Assembly (NCBI RefSeq): GCF_048541835.1
Contig: NZ_JBLEOY010000002.1
Coordinates: 186,001 to 250,000, forward strand
Reading direction: 5' to 3'
DNA length: 64,000 nucleotides
Source: QIJE01 sp048541835
GTDB taxonomy: Bacteria > SZUA-79 > Acidulodesulfobacterales > Acidulodesulfobacteraceae
The position numbers were made by a program, and so were the translations under genes. The notes below the pieces were generated by a model. The model made no database searches and was not told the origin of the DNA. It saw only the letters and a list, made by a program, of their open reading frames with translations. This document shows positions 43,168 to 51,865 of this stretch, in pieces. The number at the start of each line of letters is the position of its first letter. Positions within the stretch are counted from its first letter, which is position 1.

Positions 43168-43656
43168 TTGAAGAAATTAAGCGTCGAAGATTTAAATATT
43201 CAGGATAAAGTTATCCATATTTCAAGGGTTGCAAAGGTTGTTAAGGGTGGAAGAAGGTTTGGTTTTTCCGCTTTAGTCGTCGCAGGAGATCCCGATGCTA
43301 ATTTTGTAGGCGTAGGTTTAGGCAAGGCCAAAGAGGTTCCGGAAGCAATCAGAAAAGGTACGGAACAGGCTAAGAAAAATTTGATAAGAGTTAAGGTTCA
43401 TAAAAATACTATCCCCCATGAGCAGTATGGTAAAAGCGGAGCCGGTTATGTATTTATGAAGCCTGCACCGGAAGGGACGGGAATAATTGCCGGCGGAGCG
43501 ATGAGGGCGATACTTGAGCTTTCAGGCATTAGGAATGTTTATGCGAAGTCGATAGGTTCGTCTAATCCTCATAATGTTGCGAATGCTACGTTGGAATGTA
43601 TTTCATCGCTTTTCTATAAAGGTGAACTTATCAAAAGAAGAAAAAGAAGAATATAA
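43168..43656 (+). CDS. rpsE: 30S ribosomal protein S5
   Basis: The 162-residue protein has KVVKGGRRFGFSALVVAGD, KAKEVPEAIRKG and ELSGIRNVYAKSIGS. It starts with TTG after AGGAGGATGA. In most bacteria rpmD follows; here rplO follows after 42 nt with no L30 gene between. Confidence 0.97.
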   Translation: MKKLSVEDLNIQDKVIHISRVAKVVKGGRRFGFSALVVAGDPDANFVGVGLGKAKEVPEAIRKGTEQAKKNLIRVKVHKNTIPHEQYGKSGAGYVFMKPAPEGTGIIAGGAMRAILELSGIRNVYAKSIGSSNPHNVANATLECISSLFYKGELIKRRKRRI

Positions 43657-43698
43657 ACAAATATTTATTTTTAAGCAAGCATAGGGGATTAAAATTAA

Positions 43699-44133
43699 AT
43701 GATTAATTTGAGTAAGTTTGGTAAATCTAATAATAGAAAGATAAAAAGATTGGGCAGGGGTTCCGGTTCCGGGCACGGTCAGACATCCGGAAAAGGAAAC
43801 AAGGGTCAGAATGCAAGGTCCGGCGGGGGCGTAAGACGGGGGTTCGAAGGCGGACAAATGCCGTATATCAGAAGAGTTCCTAAAAGGGGTTTTAGAAATC
43901 CTTGCAGAGAGGAATTCGTAGTTATTAACTTAACGACTTTGGAGAATTTGAAGGATAGTGATATAAACATTGATATCTTGAAGAATAACAGAATCTTAAA
44001 AAAGAGCGACGATAAGTTCAAACTTTTAGGTTCCGGAGAAGTAAATCGCAAAATTAATGTGGTATGTAATAAGATTTCTAAAAATGCTAAAGAAAAGATT
44101 GAAAAAAATGGCGGAACAATAAGGATAATATAA
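43699..44133 (+). CDS. rplO: 50S ribosomal protein L15
   Basis: The 144-residue protein has GRGSGSGHGQTSGKGNKGQN and FEGGQMPYIRRVPKRGF. The C-terminal INVVCNKISKNAKEKIEKNG is typical. It is 3 nt from secY, so they are co-translated. Confidence 0.97.
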   Translation: MINLSKFGKSNNRKIKRLGRGSGSGHGQTSGKGNKGQNARSGGGVRRGFEGGQMPYIRRVPKRGFRNPCREEFVVINLTTLENLKDSDINIDILKNNRILKKSDDKFKLLGSGEVNRKINVVCNKISKNAKEKIEKNGGTIRII

Positions 44134-44136
44134 ATA

Positions 44137-45435
44137 ATGGCGCAAGGTTTTGAAAATTTAGGAAAAATTCCGGAATTAAGAAATCGTATACTTTATACAC
44201 TTTTAATGTTTGTTGTGTTCAGAGTAGGGGTTCATATAACTACTCCGGGTGTTAATCCTACCGCTTTAGCTCAATTTTTTAGCGCTTCCAACAGTAATCT
44301 GTTTGGGCTTTTCAATATGTTTACCGGAGGAGCGTTAGCTCGTTTTTCGATATTTTCTCTCGGTATTATGCCGTATATCAGTTCGGCAATAATATTCGAA
44401 ATGCTTCCTATGGTTGTTCCGTCTCTTGATAGGCTACAAAAAGAGGGAGAGGCGGGAAGAAAGAAGTTTATGCAGTATATAAGGTACGGTACGGTTATTC
44501 TTTCATTGTTTCAAGCTATGGGAATAACCTACGGAATTGAGGTTATGCGGAGTCCGTCAGGCTTGCCGGTAGTTAGTCATCCGGGCTTGAGTTTTATGGT
44601 TATATCCGTTATAGCCCTTACTGCCGGAACCGTATTTGTAATGTGGATAGGCGAAGAAATTTCGGAGCATGGAATCGGAAACGGTATTTCGCTTATAATA
44701 TTTGCCGGTATTGTTGCGGCTATCCCCGCAGCATTTATAAATGCGCTTAAAATGGTGCGGCTTGGCGAACTCAACATAATGCTGTTGATTTTAATTGTCG
44801 CAATGATGATTTTAGTCATTGGGTTTATCGTATTCGTCGAATCGGCACAAAGACGCATTCCTGTGCAATACGCGAAAAAAATGGTAGGGAGGAAATTATA
44901 TTCGGGGCAAAGCAGCTATCTTCCGCTGAAGGTGAATACGCCCGGCGTTATTCCGCCTATTTTTGCTATGTCCATACTTCTGTTTCCTACTACTATCGCT
45001 AACTTTATTAAGATACCTATATTTGAGGGCGTATCTAGATATTTAAATCCTGCAGGAGTGCTTTATAACGTAATTTATGTTGTATTGATTTTTTTCTTTG
45101 CTTTCTTTTATACCGCGATTACGTTTAAAGTGGATAATGTTGCCGATGATTTACGTAAATACGGCGGTAACATTCCGGGAATTAAACCGGGTAAATCTAC
45201 GGCTGCATATATAGATAGAATTTTAAACAGGGTTACGTTTATCGGAGCGACATATGTTTCGTTAGTTTGTTTATTGCCGACCATCTTGATTAACCAGATA
45301 CATGTGCCGTTTTATTTTGGAGGTACGGGACTTTTAATAGTGGTAGTAGTTGCTATGGATACTATAGTGCAGATTCAATCTCATTTACTATATAGGAATT
45401 ACGACAGCCTACTCAAGAAAGCATCTAAAAAATGA
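44137..45435 (+). CDS. secY: Protein translocase subunit SecY
   Basis: The 432-residue channel protein has about ten membrane helices. RVGVHITTPGVNP, GIMPYISSAIIFEML and the cytoplasmic loop PVQYAKKMVGRK are diagnostic, as are LKVNTPGVIPPIFA and NIPGIKPGKSTAAYI. With SecE (19323-19535) it forms the translocon. Confidence 0.97.
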   Translation: MAQGFENLGKIPELRNRILYTLLMFVVFRVGVHITTPGVNPTALAQFFSASNSNLFGLFNMFTGGALARFSIFSLGIMPYISSAIIFEMLPMVVPSLDRLQKEGEAGRKKFMQYIRYGTVILSLFQAMGITYGIEVMRSPSGLPVVSHPGLSFMVISVIALTAGTVFVMWIGEEISEHGIGNGISLIIFAGIVAAIPAAFINALKMVRLGELNIMLLILIVAMMILVIGFIVFVESAQRRIPVQYAKKMVGRKLYSGQSSYLPLKVNTPGVIPPIFAMSILLFPTTIANFIKIPIFEGVSRYLNPAGVLYNVIYVVLIFFFAFFYTAITFKVDNVADDLRKYGGNIPGIKPGKSTAAYIDRILNRVTFIGATYVSLVCLLPTILINQIHVPFYFGGTGLLIVVVVAMDTIVQIQSHLLYRNYDSLLKKASKK

Positions 45436-45495
45436 GAATGCCCCGGTTTTTATGGGTTAACAATATAATATTAAATAATAAAGAGGGAAAAAAAG

Positions 45496-46143
45496 ATGAA
45501 AAGCAAAATTTATATTTTAATAGGTCCTCCGGGGGCAGGTAAGGGAACTCAGGCTAAAAATATTGCAAGTAATAAGGATTTTGTTCTTATTTCCACGGGC
45601 GATCTTTTAAGGGACAATGTCGGACGGAAAACCGAACTTGGCGTGATTGCAAAATCCTATATGGATAAAGGGGAACTTGTCCCTACTGAACTTGTTACTA
45701 AAATGATAAAGGCTAATATTAAACAAAACATTGGGAAAAACGGATTTTTATTTGACGGGTTTCCAAGGGATTTGTCTCAAAATTCTCTACTCGACGAAAT
45801 GCTGAAAGAGTTTGACTTGGAAGTAGACAGGATAATTTATATTGACGTGAAAAATGAAACTATATACGAAAGACTTACTAACAGAAGGATATGTCCAAAA
45901 TGTAAAGATGTTTACCATATGAAATATAATCCTCCCAAAAAGGACGAGTTGTGCGATAATTGCGGAGAGCAGCTGATAACGAGAGATGACGATAAGTTAG
46001 ATGTTATCAAGAAGAGATTGGATGTTTATCATAATTCAACGCAGCCTTTAGTGGATTATTTTGAAAAAATGGGTAAGATAACCAAAATTAACGGAGAAAA
46101 AGCTCCAAAAGAGGTTGAGGCAGAGATTATTTCTAATATATAA
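45496..46143 (+). CDS. adk: Adenylate kinase, zinc-LID type
   Basis: The 215-residue enzyme interconverts ATP, ADP and AMP. The P-loop GPPGAGKGTQA, FDGFPRD and the LID start NRRICPKC are present. Cys133, Cys136, Cys153 and Cys156 give a complete four-cysteine zinc site in the LID, a form frequent in Gram-positives and several other lineages. It lies after secY as in many bacteria. Confidence 0.97.
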   Translation: MKSKIYILIGPPGAGKGTQAKNIASNKDFVLISTGDLLRDNVGRKTELGVIAKSYMDKGELVPTELVTKMIKANIKQNIGKNGFLFDGFPRDLSQNSLLDEMLKEFDLEVDRIIYIDVKNETIYERLTNRRICPKCKDVYHMKYNPPKKDELCDNCGEQLITRDDDKLDVIKKRLDVYHNSTQPLVDYFEKMGKITKINGEKAPKEVEAEIISNI

Positions 46144-46150
46144 GTAATAA

Positions 46151-46891
46151 ATGATAAACCTTAAAAATAAAGCAGATATCGAAGGGATAAAAGATGCGGG
46201 GCAGATCGTAAAGAAGGTGTTATTAGAATTATCCGGTATTACGAAACCGGGCATTAAAACGATTGAATATGATATAAAATCGGAAGAGTTGGCGGCGTCA
46301 TTAAATGCATCGCCGGCGTTTAAGGGATATAACGGGTTTCCGTATTCTGTTTGCGTATCTGTAAACGATGAAGTTGTTCACGGTTTTCCTTCTCAAAGGA
46401 GACTCAAGAACGGTGATATAGTTAGTTTAGATTTTGGTTCCTATTATAAGGGTTATTATGCGGATGCGGCGATTACTCTTGCCGTAGGGGATGTTTCGGA
46501 TGCGGCGTCAGATCTTATGAGTGTTACCAAGAATGCTTTACATATTGGGATATCTAAGGCGGTTTGCGGGAATAAAATAAATGATATCTCTTCGGCGATA
46601 GAAGATTTTGTTGTAAGTAATAAATACTCGGTCGTAAAGGATTTTGTAGGTCACGGAGTCGGATTTAAATTGCATGAAGACCCGCAGGTTCCGAATTATT
46701 ATATTAAAGGGAACGATATTTTGATAAAAGAAGGTTTGGTAATAGCCATTGAGCCGATGGTAAATGAGCTTGAATATAAAGTAAGGGTTAAGAAAAACAG
46801 ATGGACGGTTGTTACTAAAGATAGAGGGTTCTCCGCTCATTTTGAGCATACCGTCGTGGTAACTAAAGAAGGACCGCAAATTCTAACATAG
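46151..46891 (+). CDS. map: Methionine aminopeptidase, type I
   Basis: The 246-residue enzyme removes N-terminal methionine. The metal ligands are visible: the aspartates in SLDFGSYYKGYYADA, His in VGHGVGFKLHEDP, Glu in AIEPMV and Glu in FEHTVVV. The order secY-adk-map-infA is common. The gap to adk is 7 nt. Confidence 0.97.
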   Translation: MINLKNKADIEGIKDAGQIVKKVLLELSGITKPGIKTIEYDIKSEELAASLNASPAFKGYNGFPYSVCVSVNDEVVHGFPSQRRLKNGDIVSLDFGSYYKGYYADAAITLAVGDVSDAASDLMSVTKNALHIGISKAVCGNKINDISSAIEDFVVSNKYSVVKDFVGHGVGFKLHEDPQVPNYYIKGNDILIKEGLVIAIEPMVNELEYKVRVKKNRWTVVTKDRGFSAHFEHTVVVTKEGPQILT

Positions 46892-46899
46892 GAAAATTT

Positions 46900-47121
46900 A
46901 TGGCAGGCAAAGAGGATCTGATAGAAGTTGAAGGGACGGTTGTTGAGCCGTTGCCTAATGCCATGTTCAGGGTTGAACTGGAAAATGGCTATAAGGTATT
47001 AGCTCATATATCCGGAAAAATGCGCATGCATTATATTAAAATTCTTTCTGGTGATAAGGTAACCGTACAATTGTCGCCTTACGATTTAAGCAGAGGACGC
47101 ATCGTATTTAGAGGGAAATAA
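46900..47121 (+). CDS. infA: Translation initiation factor IF-1
   Basis: The 73-residue OB-fold protein has the pattern EDLIEVEGTVVEPLPNAMFRVE and ends SRGRIVFRGK. It binds the ribosomal A site during initiation. It follows map by 8 nt. Confidence 0.97.
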   Translation: MAGKEDLIEVEGTVVEPLPNAMFRVELENGYKVLAHISGKMRMHYIKILSGDKVTVQLSPYDLSRGRIVFRGK

Positions 47122-47189
47122 TTTAAAAATAATGATAATAATTTCGATATGTGTTCTATCTAATGGGGTACATATTAGGGGAGTTAAAA

Positions 47190-47303
47190 TTGAAAGTGAG
47201 ATCTTCTGTAAAAAAAATATGCAGTAAATGCAAGGTTATAAGAAGAAAGGGAGTCGTAAGAGTGATATGCGAAAACCCTAAACATAAGCAGCGTCAAGGT
47301 TGA
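47190..47303 (+). CDS. rpmJ: 50S ribosomal protein L36, zinc-binding form
   Basis: The 37-residue protein reads MKVRSSVKKICSKCKVIRRK and ends CENPKHKQRQG, with the C-x2-C, C and His zinc ligands of the C+ form. It starts with TTG; AGGGGAG lies upstream. It lies between infA and rpsM as usual. Confidence 0.95.
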   Translation: MKVRSSVKKICSKCKVIRRKGVVRVICENPKHKQRQG

Positions 47304-47316
47304 AAAGGGAGGCAAT

Positions 47317-47697
47317 ATGGCGAGAATTTCCGGTATAGATTTACCAAAAAACAAAAGAATTGAGATTGCCTTGACTTATATTTACGGTATAGGGCGGTCG
47401 TTATCTATTAGGATTTTAAACAAGGCCGATATCGACATAAATATCAAGACAAAAGATCTGACTGATATCCAGGTTAATAATATTAGACAAATAATAGATA
47501 ACGGATATGAAGTAGAGGGAGATTTAAGAAGAGAAATACAGATAAACGTAAAACGGCTTATTGATATAGGCAGTTATAGGGGATTAAGGCATAGAAGAGG
47601 TTTGCCGGTAAGGGGGCAGAGGACTAAAACTAATGCAAGAACAAGGAAGGGGCATAGGAAGTCTTCAATGACGATGAAGATGACAAAGACAAAATAA
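47317..47697 (+). CDS. rpsM: 30S ribosomal protein S13
   Basis: The 126-residue protein starts MARISGIDLPKNKRIEIALT. GSYRGLRHRRGLPVRGQRTK and the basic tail that contacts the P-site tRNA are complete. It opens the alpha operon. Confidence 0.97.
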   Translation: MARISGIDLPKNKRIEIALTYIYGIGRSLSIRILNKADIDINIKTKDLTDIQVNNIRQIIDNGYEVEGDLRREIQINVKRLIDIGSYRGLRHRRGLPVRGQRTKTNARTRKGHRKSSMTMKMTKTK

Positions 47698-47741
47698 GGT
47701 TAAAAAATTAATTTTTAATTTAAGGCGTATTCGAGGTATAG

Positions 47742-48137
47742 ATGGCTAACACAAAGAAAAGGGCGGTAAAGAAGAGAAAAGAGAGGAAAAATATTCAAAA
47801 TGCAATTGCTCACATAAGGTCAACGTTTAATAATACTATAGTTAGTATTACCGATTTAAATGGAAACGTTCTTTCATGGGCAAGCTCAGGCACAAGCGGA
47901 TTTAAAGGCTCCAGAAAAAGCACCCCGTATGCGGGGCAGATGGCTGCCGAACAGGCGGCGAAAAAGGTATCGGATTATGGAGTTTCCAATATAGAAGTTT
48001 ATATAAAGGGTCCGGGCGGAGGCAGGGAATCTGCATTAAGAGCTCTTCAGAGTTCGGGTCTTAATATTACGTTAATAAAGGATGTTACTCCCATACCTCA
48101 CAACGGATGCAGACCTCCGAAAAGAAGACGGGTTTAA
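47742..48137 (+). CDS. rpsK: 30S ribosomal protein S11
   Basis: The 131-residue platform protein has AHIRSTFNNTIVSITDLNGN and ends DVTPIPHNGCRPPKRRRV. It interacts with the Shine-Dalgarno helix region of 16S rRNA. Confidence 0.97.
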   Translation: MANTKKRAVKKRKERKNIQNAIAHIRSTFNNTIVSITDLNGNVLSWASSGTSGFKGSRKSTPYAGQMAAEQAAKKVSDYGVSNIEVYIKGPGGGRESALRALQSSGLNITLIKDVTPIPHNGCRPPKRRRV

Positions 48138-48203
48138 ATCTTCAAAACGTTAAAAATTATAATTATTAAGTTAAGCAAGCTATGAAATTTATGAGGTGAA
48201 AAG

Positions 48204-48830
48204 GTGGCTAAGTACAGTGGCGCAGTTTGTAAATTATGCAGGAGAGAAGGCGAAAAACTCTTTTTAAAAGGAGACAGATGCTATTCCGATAAGTGTTCAT
48301 ATGATAAGAGAGAATATGCTCCGGGAGAGCATAAGAATATGAGAAGAAAGTTATCCGAATATGGAGGGCAGCTCAGAGAGAAACAGAAACTAAAAAGATC
48401 TTACGGACTTATGGAGAAACAGTTTAAAAAGACATATATAGTTGCAGAAAGAATGAGCGGAATTACAGGAGAAAACCTGCTTTCCCTATTGGAAAGAAGG
48501 CTTGACAATGCTGTTTATATGTTAGGATTTGCCGTTTCTCGCCGGCTCGGAAGACTTTTAGTTACGCACGGGCATTTCTTGGTTAACGATAAAAAGGTAG
48601 ATATTCCTTCATTCGTTTTGAAACAGGGGGATAAAATCACTGTTCGCGAGAAAAGTAGAAAATACGATGTCATAAAAACTTCATTAGAGTCTGCCGCAAG
48701 AAGATCATGTCCCGAATATTTCGAATTGAATGCGGATGCCTACGAGGGCACGTTGAAAGCGATTCCAGAAAGGGATGAAATCATGTCTACGGTGGACGAA
48801 AAGCTTATAGTAGAACTTTATTCTAAGTAA
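48204..48830 (+). CDS. rpsD: 30S ribosomal protein S4, zinc-binding type
   Basis: The 208-residue protein starts MAKYSGAVCKLCRREGEKL from GTG with GAGG upstream. Cys9, Cys12, Cys26 and Cys31 form the zinc site. The S4 domain has SRRLGRLLVTHGHFLVND. S4 often represses the alpha operon by binding its mRNA. Confidence 0.97.
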   Translation: MAKYSGAVCKLCRREGEKLFLKGDRCYSDKCSYDKREYAPGEHKNMRRKLSEYGGQLREKQKLKRSYGLMEKQFKKTYIVAERMSGITGENLLSLLERRLDNAVYMLGFAVSRRLGRLLVTHGHFLVNDKKVDIPSFVLKQGDKITVREKSRKYDVIKTSLESAARRSCPEYFELNADAYEGTLKAIPERDEIMSTVDEKLIVELYSK

Positions 48831-48859
48831 GCGTCAAATAAAATTTTTTCGGAGGCGAT

Positions 48860-49870
48860 ATGAAAAAAGATTGGCTTTCGCTTATTAAGCCAAAGAAGAT
48901 AGAATTCGAGAAGGAAACATATACCGATTATTATGGAAAATTAACGGTAGAGCCGTTGGAGAGGGGTCTTGGTATTACCATCGGCAATGCCGTTCGTCGG
49001 GTTCTTTTGTCATCAATAGTAGGATATAAAATATCCGAGATTAAGATTGAAGGTGTGTCGCATGAATTTACTTTTATTCCGGGAGTCGTAGAAGACATTA
49101 CGGAGATTATATTAAACTTAAAAGACATCGACTTTGACATTACTTCCGATCAGCCCGAACCGGCATATATAGATATCGACGGGGAAGGCGATGTTTATGC
49201 CTCGGATATTAAAACATCGCAAAACATTGAGGTAGTAAACAAGGAAAAGAGGATTTTAAGGATAGCCGAAGGCGGTAGTTTTAAGGCTCAAATGCTTGTT
49301 GTCGGAGGCAGAGGATATGTTCCCAGCGAACTTAATTCTCGCGAGGAGGCCCCTATAGGGACTATTTTCTTAGACGTTTCTTTTTCGCCGGTCAAAAAAG
49401 TTACTATGGATGTTTCCTATGCAAGAGTCGGGGGGATAACGGATTACGATAAACTTGTAATGGAAATATTTACAAACGGATACATTACCCCGGAGGATGC
49501 TCTTACTTCCGCATCTTTAATGCTACAAGAACAAGTTGCGGTCCTTGCAACATTTGGAGAAATGGACCAATTATCAATATCGGATAAAAAGGTGCAGCCG
49601 GACGCAGAGAAGCTGTCGGAAGATTATTTGAACGAGAACTTGCTTAAGAACGTGGATGAGTTGGAGCTTTCCGTCCGATCTGCAAATTGTCTTAAGAATG
49701 CCGATATAAAAACAATCAATGAGTTGGTTCAAAAAACCGAAGGAGAGATGTTAAGAACAAAGAACTTCGGCAGGAAGTCCCTTAATGAGATAAAAGAGGT
49801 TTTATCTACTATGGGGTTAGGTTTTGGAATGAAGGTAGATGATGTAGCTATACGAAAACAAGAGAAATAA
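48860..49870 (+). CDS. rpoA: DNA-directed RNA polymerase subunit alpha
   Basis: The 336-residue protein has the N-terminal dimerisation domain (FEKETYTDYYGKLTVEPLER, GLGITIGNAVRRVLLSS) and the C-terminal DNA-binding domain (ELELSVRSANCLKNADIKTI, GRKSLNEIKE). It nucleates polymerase assembly with the beta subunits encoded about 20 kb upstream. Confidence 0.98.
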   Translation: MKKDWLSLIKPKKIEFEKETYTDYYGKLTVEPLERGLGITIGNAVRRVLLSSIVGYKISEIKIEGVSHEFTFIPGVVEDITEIILNLKDIDFDITSDQPEPAYIDIDGEGDVYASDIKTSQNIEVVNKEKRILRIAEGGSFKAQMLVVGGRGYVPSELNSREEAPIGTIFLDVSFSPVKKVTMDVSYARVGGITDYDKLVMEIFTNGYITPEDALTSASLMLQEQVAVLATFGEMDQLSISDKKVQPDAEKLSEDYLNENLLKNVDELELSVRSANCLKNADIKTINELVQKTEGEMLRTKNFGRKSLNEIKEVLSTMGLGFGMKVDDVAIRKQEK

Positions 49871-49899
49871 TTTGTCAAATATTATATTTAGGGGTTAAA

Positions 49900-50265
49900 A
49901 TGCGTCATAGAAAAATTAAGACAAGACTAAATAGAACGTCTTCGCATAGGGCTGCTTTACTTAGAAATATGGCATCTTCGCTTATAGAGCATGAAAGAAT
50001 AGAAACAACCCTGCCTAAGGCCAAGGTTTTAAGGGGTTATGTGGAAAGACTTGTTACGCTGGGGAAATTAGACACTACGGCTAGAAGGCGAGCCGTATTC
50101 TCAAAGCTAAGAAGTAAAGAAGCGACTACTAAACTTTTTAATGATTTGGGGCAGAGATATAAAGATAGACCCGGAGGATACGTTAGAATAATCAAGACTG
50201 GTTATAGGGCTGGCGACGCTAGTCCTTTAGGGTTGATCGAATTTGTCGCGAGAAAAGAAGGATGA
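49900..50265 (+). CDS. rplQ: 50S ribosomal protein L17
   Basis: The 121-residue protein starts MRHRKIKTRLNRTSSHRAAL and has RAVFSKLRSKEAT and RPGGYVRIIKTGYRAGDASP. It ends the ribosomal supercluster. No terminator is visible before trpE, which starts 67 nt later. Confidence 0.97.
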   Translation: MRHRKIKTRLNRTSSHRAALLRNMASSLIEHERIETTLPKAKVLRGYVERLVTLGKLDTTARRRAVFSKLRSKEATTKLFNDLGQRYKDRPGGYVRIIKTGYRAGDASPLGLIEFVARKEG

Positions 50266-50316
50266 GCCGATTTGTAAGTAGGCATTAAACGACTATGATA
50301 AAGAAAAAAAATATGA

Positions 50317-50322
50317 TATAAT
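50317..50322 (+). promoter_or_regulatory. Candidate -10 element directly before trpE
   Basis: A perfect TATAAT lies only 10 nt before the trpE ATG. No good -35 is at the expected distance. If used, transcription would begin within a few bases of the start codon and give a leaderless or nearly leaderless trpE mRNA. No trp leader peptide or attenuator is visible in the gap. Confidence 0.4.
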
Positions 50323-50332
50323 CTCCTACGTT

Positions 50333-51859
50333 ATGCCTATTATAAATTATGAGGATGTTTTAAACACGCCGGAAGCATTCAATATAATTCCAGTTGTCTA
50401 TGAAATTAGCGGCGATATGGAAACTCCGATATCGATGTTTTCGTCTTTCCACGGGGAGTCCTATGCGTTTTTTTTCGAGAGTACGGAAGGCATAGGAAAA
50501 TGGGGGAGGTATTCCTTCATATGCTTGAACCCGTTTTTAACGATAAGCCTTCGGGGAGATGCGCTTAGCATTAATAATTTCACCGATTATCAACTTGAAT
50601 TTCCTTCGAGTATAAGCCTTAAAAATTTAAACGGAGATGTTTTTTCATATATAAAGAAGATTCTGTCTCATTTTAAGCTGTATAAGAATGGATTGTCGGA
50701 AGATTTTATTGGAGGGTTGTTCGGTTATTTAGGATATGAAATAAACGGTCTTATCGAAAAATTGCCTCCGCAAAAAGCCGATATTACAGATGTTTATGAT
50801 CTTTTTTTTATGCTTCCGAGAGATATAGTTGTTTATGACGCCTTAAATCATGCCATCAAGATAATATCTTTTTTGTTTAAAGATAATTCAGACAGAAAGC
50901 GGCTGAAAAAAGATTATGAATCGACGCTTCAGAGGATAGACAGGATATCCGACGTTATTAAAAAAAGGAAATTCGAATCTAAAAAAGACAAAAACGATGA
51001 GAATTCAGGTATAGAGATAGAAGATGAAACGGATTTTAACGAATTTAAGAAAAATGTTTTATCCGCCAAAGAATATATACTTCGCGGAGATATATTTCAG
51101 GTTCAGGTATCCCGCAGAAAAAAAATCATTAATCCCCCAGACCCTTTTCTCTTTTATCGCGCCCTTAGGCTTATAAACCCTTCTCCCTATATGTTTTATC
51201 TCAAGATCGGTGATTTTGTTATTGCCGGCTCATCTCCCGAAAACTTAGTAAAACTTACGAACCGCGATATCGAAACGAGGCCTATAGCCGGTACCATAAA
51301 AAGGGGTGAAGATTCTGCATCCGATGATATTCTTGCAGACGAACTGCTGAATGACCCTAAAGAACGAGCGGAACATATCATGCTAGTGGATTTGAGCAGG
51401 AACGACATAGGGAGGGTTTCCGAAAAAGGAACCGTTAAGATCGAAAAACTTATGTATATTGAAAAATATTCTCATGTTCAGCATATAGTTACAAGCGTCT
51501 TGTCTCAGATTAAAGACGGGTTGGATGCATTTGACTTGATTAAGGCAACGTATCCGGCAGGTACCGTTACCGGGGCACCGAAAGTAAGGGCCATGGAAAT
51601 AATAAATGAGTTAGAGAATTCAAAGAGAGGGGTATATGCCGGGGGCGTAGGTTATTTCGATTTTTTAGAAGATAACGGTTGTCGGAAAATGGAATTTTGC
51701 ATAACTATTAGGACGGCGTTATTTAAAAAAGGAGCGGCTTATATTCAGGCTGCAGGAGGTATAGTGTATGATTCCACCCCGGAAAACGAATTTGCGGAAA
51801 CGGAAAATAAATTGAGACATTTAATAGCGGCATTTAATCTTTCGTACAGACTTAATTAA
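50333..51859 (+). CDS. trpE: Anthranilate synthase component I
   Basis: The 508-residue enzyme makes anthranilate from chorismate with ammonia from TrpG. The N-terminal region has IPVVYEISGDMETPISMF and FFFESTEGIGKWGRYSF, the area that binds feedback tryptophan. The catalytic region has IAGSSPENLVKL, RPIAGTIKRG and YPAGTVTGAPKVRAMEII. It begins the seven-gene trp run. The ATG has no convincing Shine-Dalgarno sequence. Confidence 0.96.
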   Translation: MPIINYEDVLNTPEAFNIIPVVYEISGDMETPISMFSSFHGESYAFFFESTEGIGKWGRYSFICLNPFLTISLRGDALSINNFTDYQLEFPSSISLKNLNGDVFSYIKKILSHFKLYKNGLSEDFIGGLFGYLGYEINGLIEKLPPQKADITDVYDLFFMLPRDIVVYDALNHAIKIISFLFKDNSDRKRLKKDYESTLQRIDRISDVIKKRKFESKKDKNDENSGIEIEDETDFNEFKKNVLSAKEYILRGDIFQVQVSRRKKIINPPDPFLFYRALRLINPSPYMFYLKIGDFVIAGSSPENLVKLTNRDIETRPIAGTIKRGEDSASDDILADELLNDPKERAEHIMLVDLSRNDIGRVSEKGTVKIEKLMYIEKYSHVQHIVTSVLSQIKDGLDAFDLIKATYPAGTVTGAPKVRAMEIINELENSKRGVYAGGVGYFDFLEDNGCRKMEFCITIRTALFKKGAAYIQAAGGIVYDSTPENEFAETENKLRHLIAAFNLSYRLN

Positions 51860-51865
51860 AAAATC

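Noticed and set aside
50266..50332. trp attenuator or leader peptide
   Set aside because: The gap is only 67 nt and has no short frame with tandem Trp codons and no terminator hairpin.
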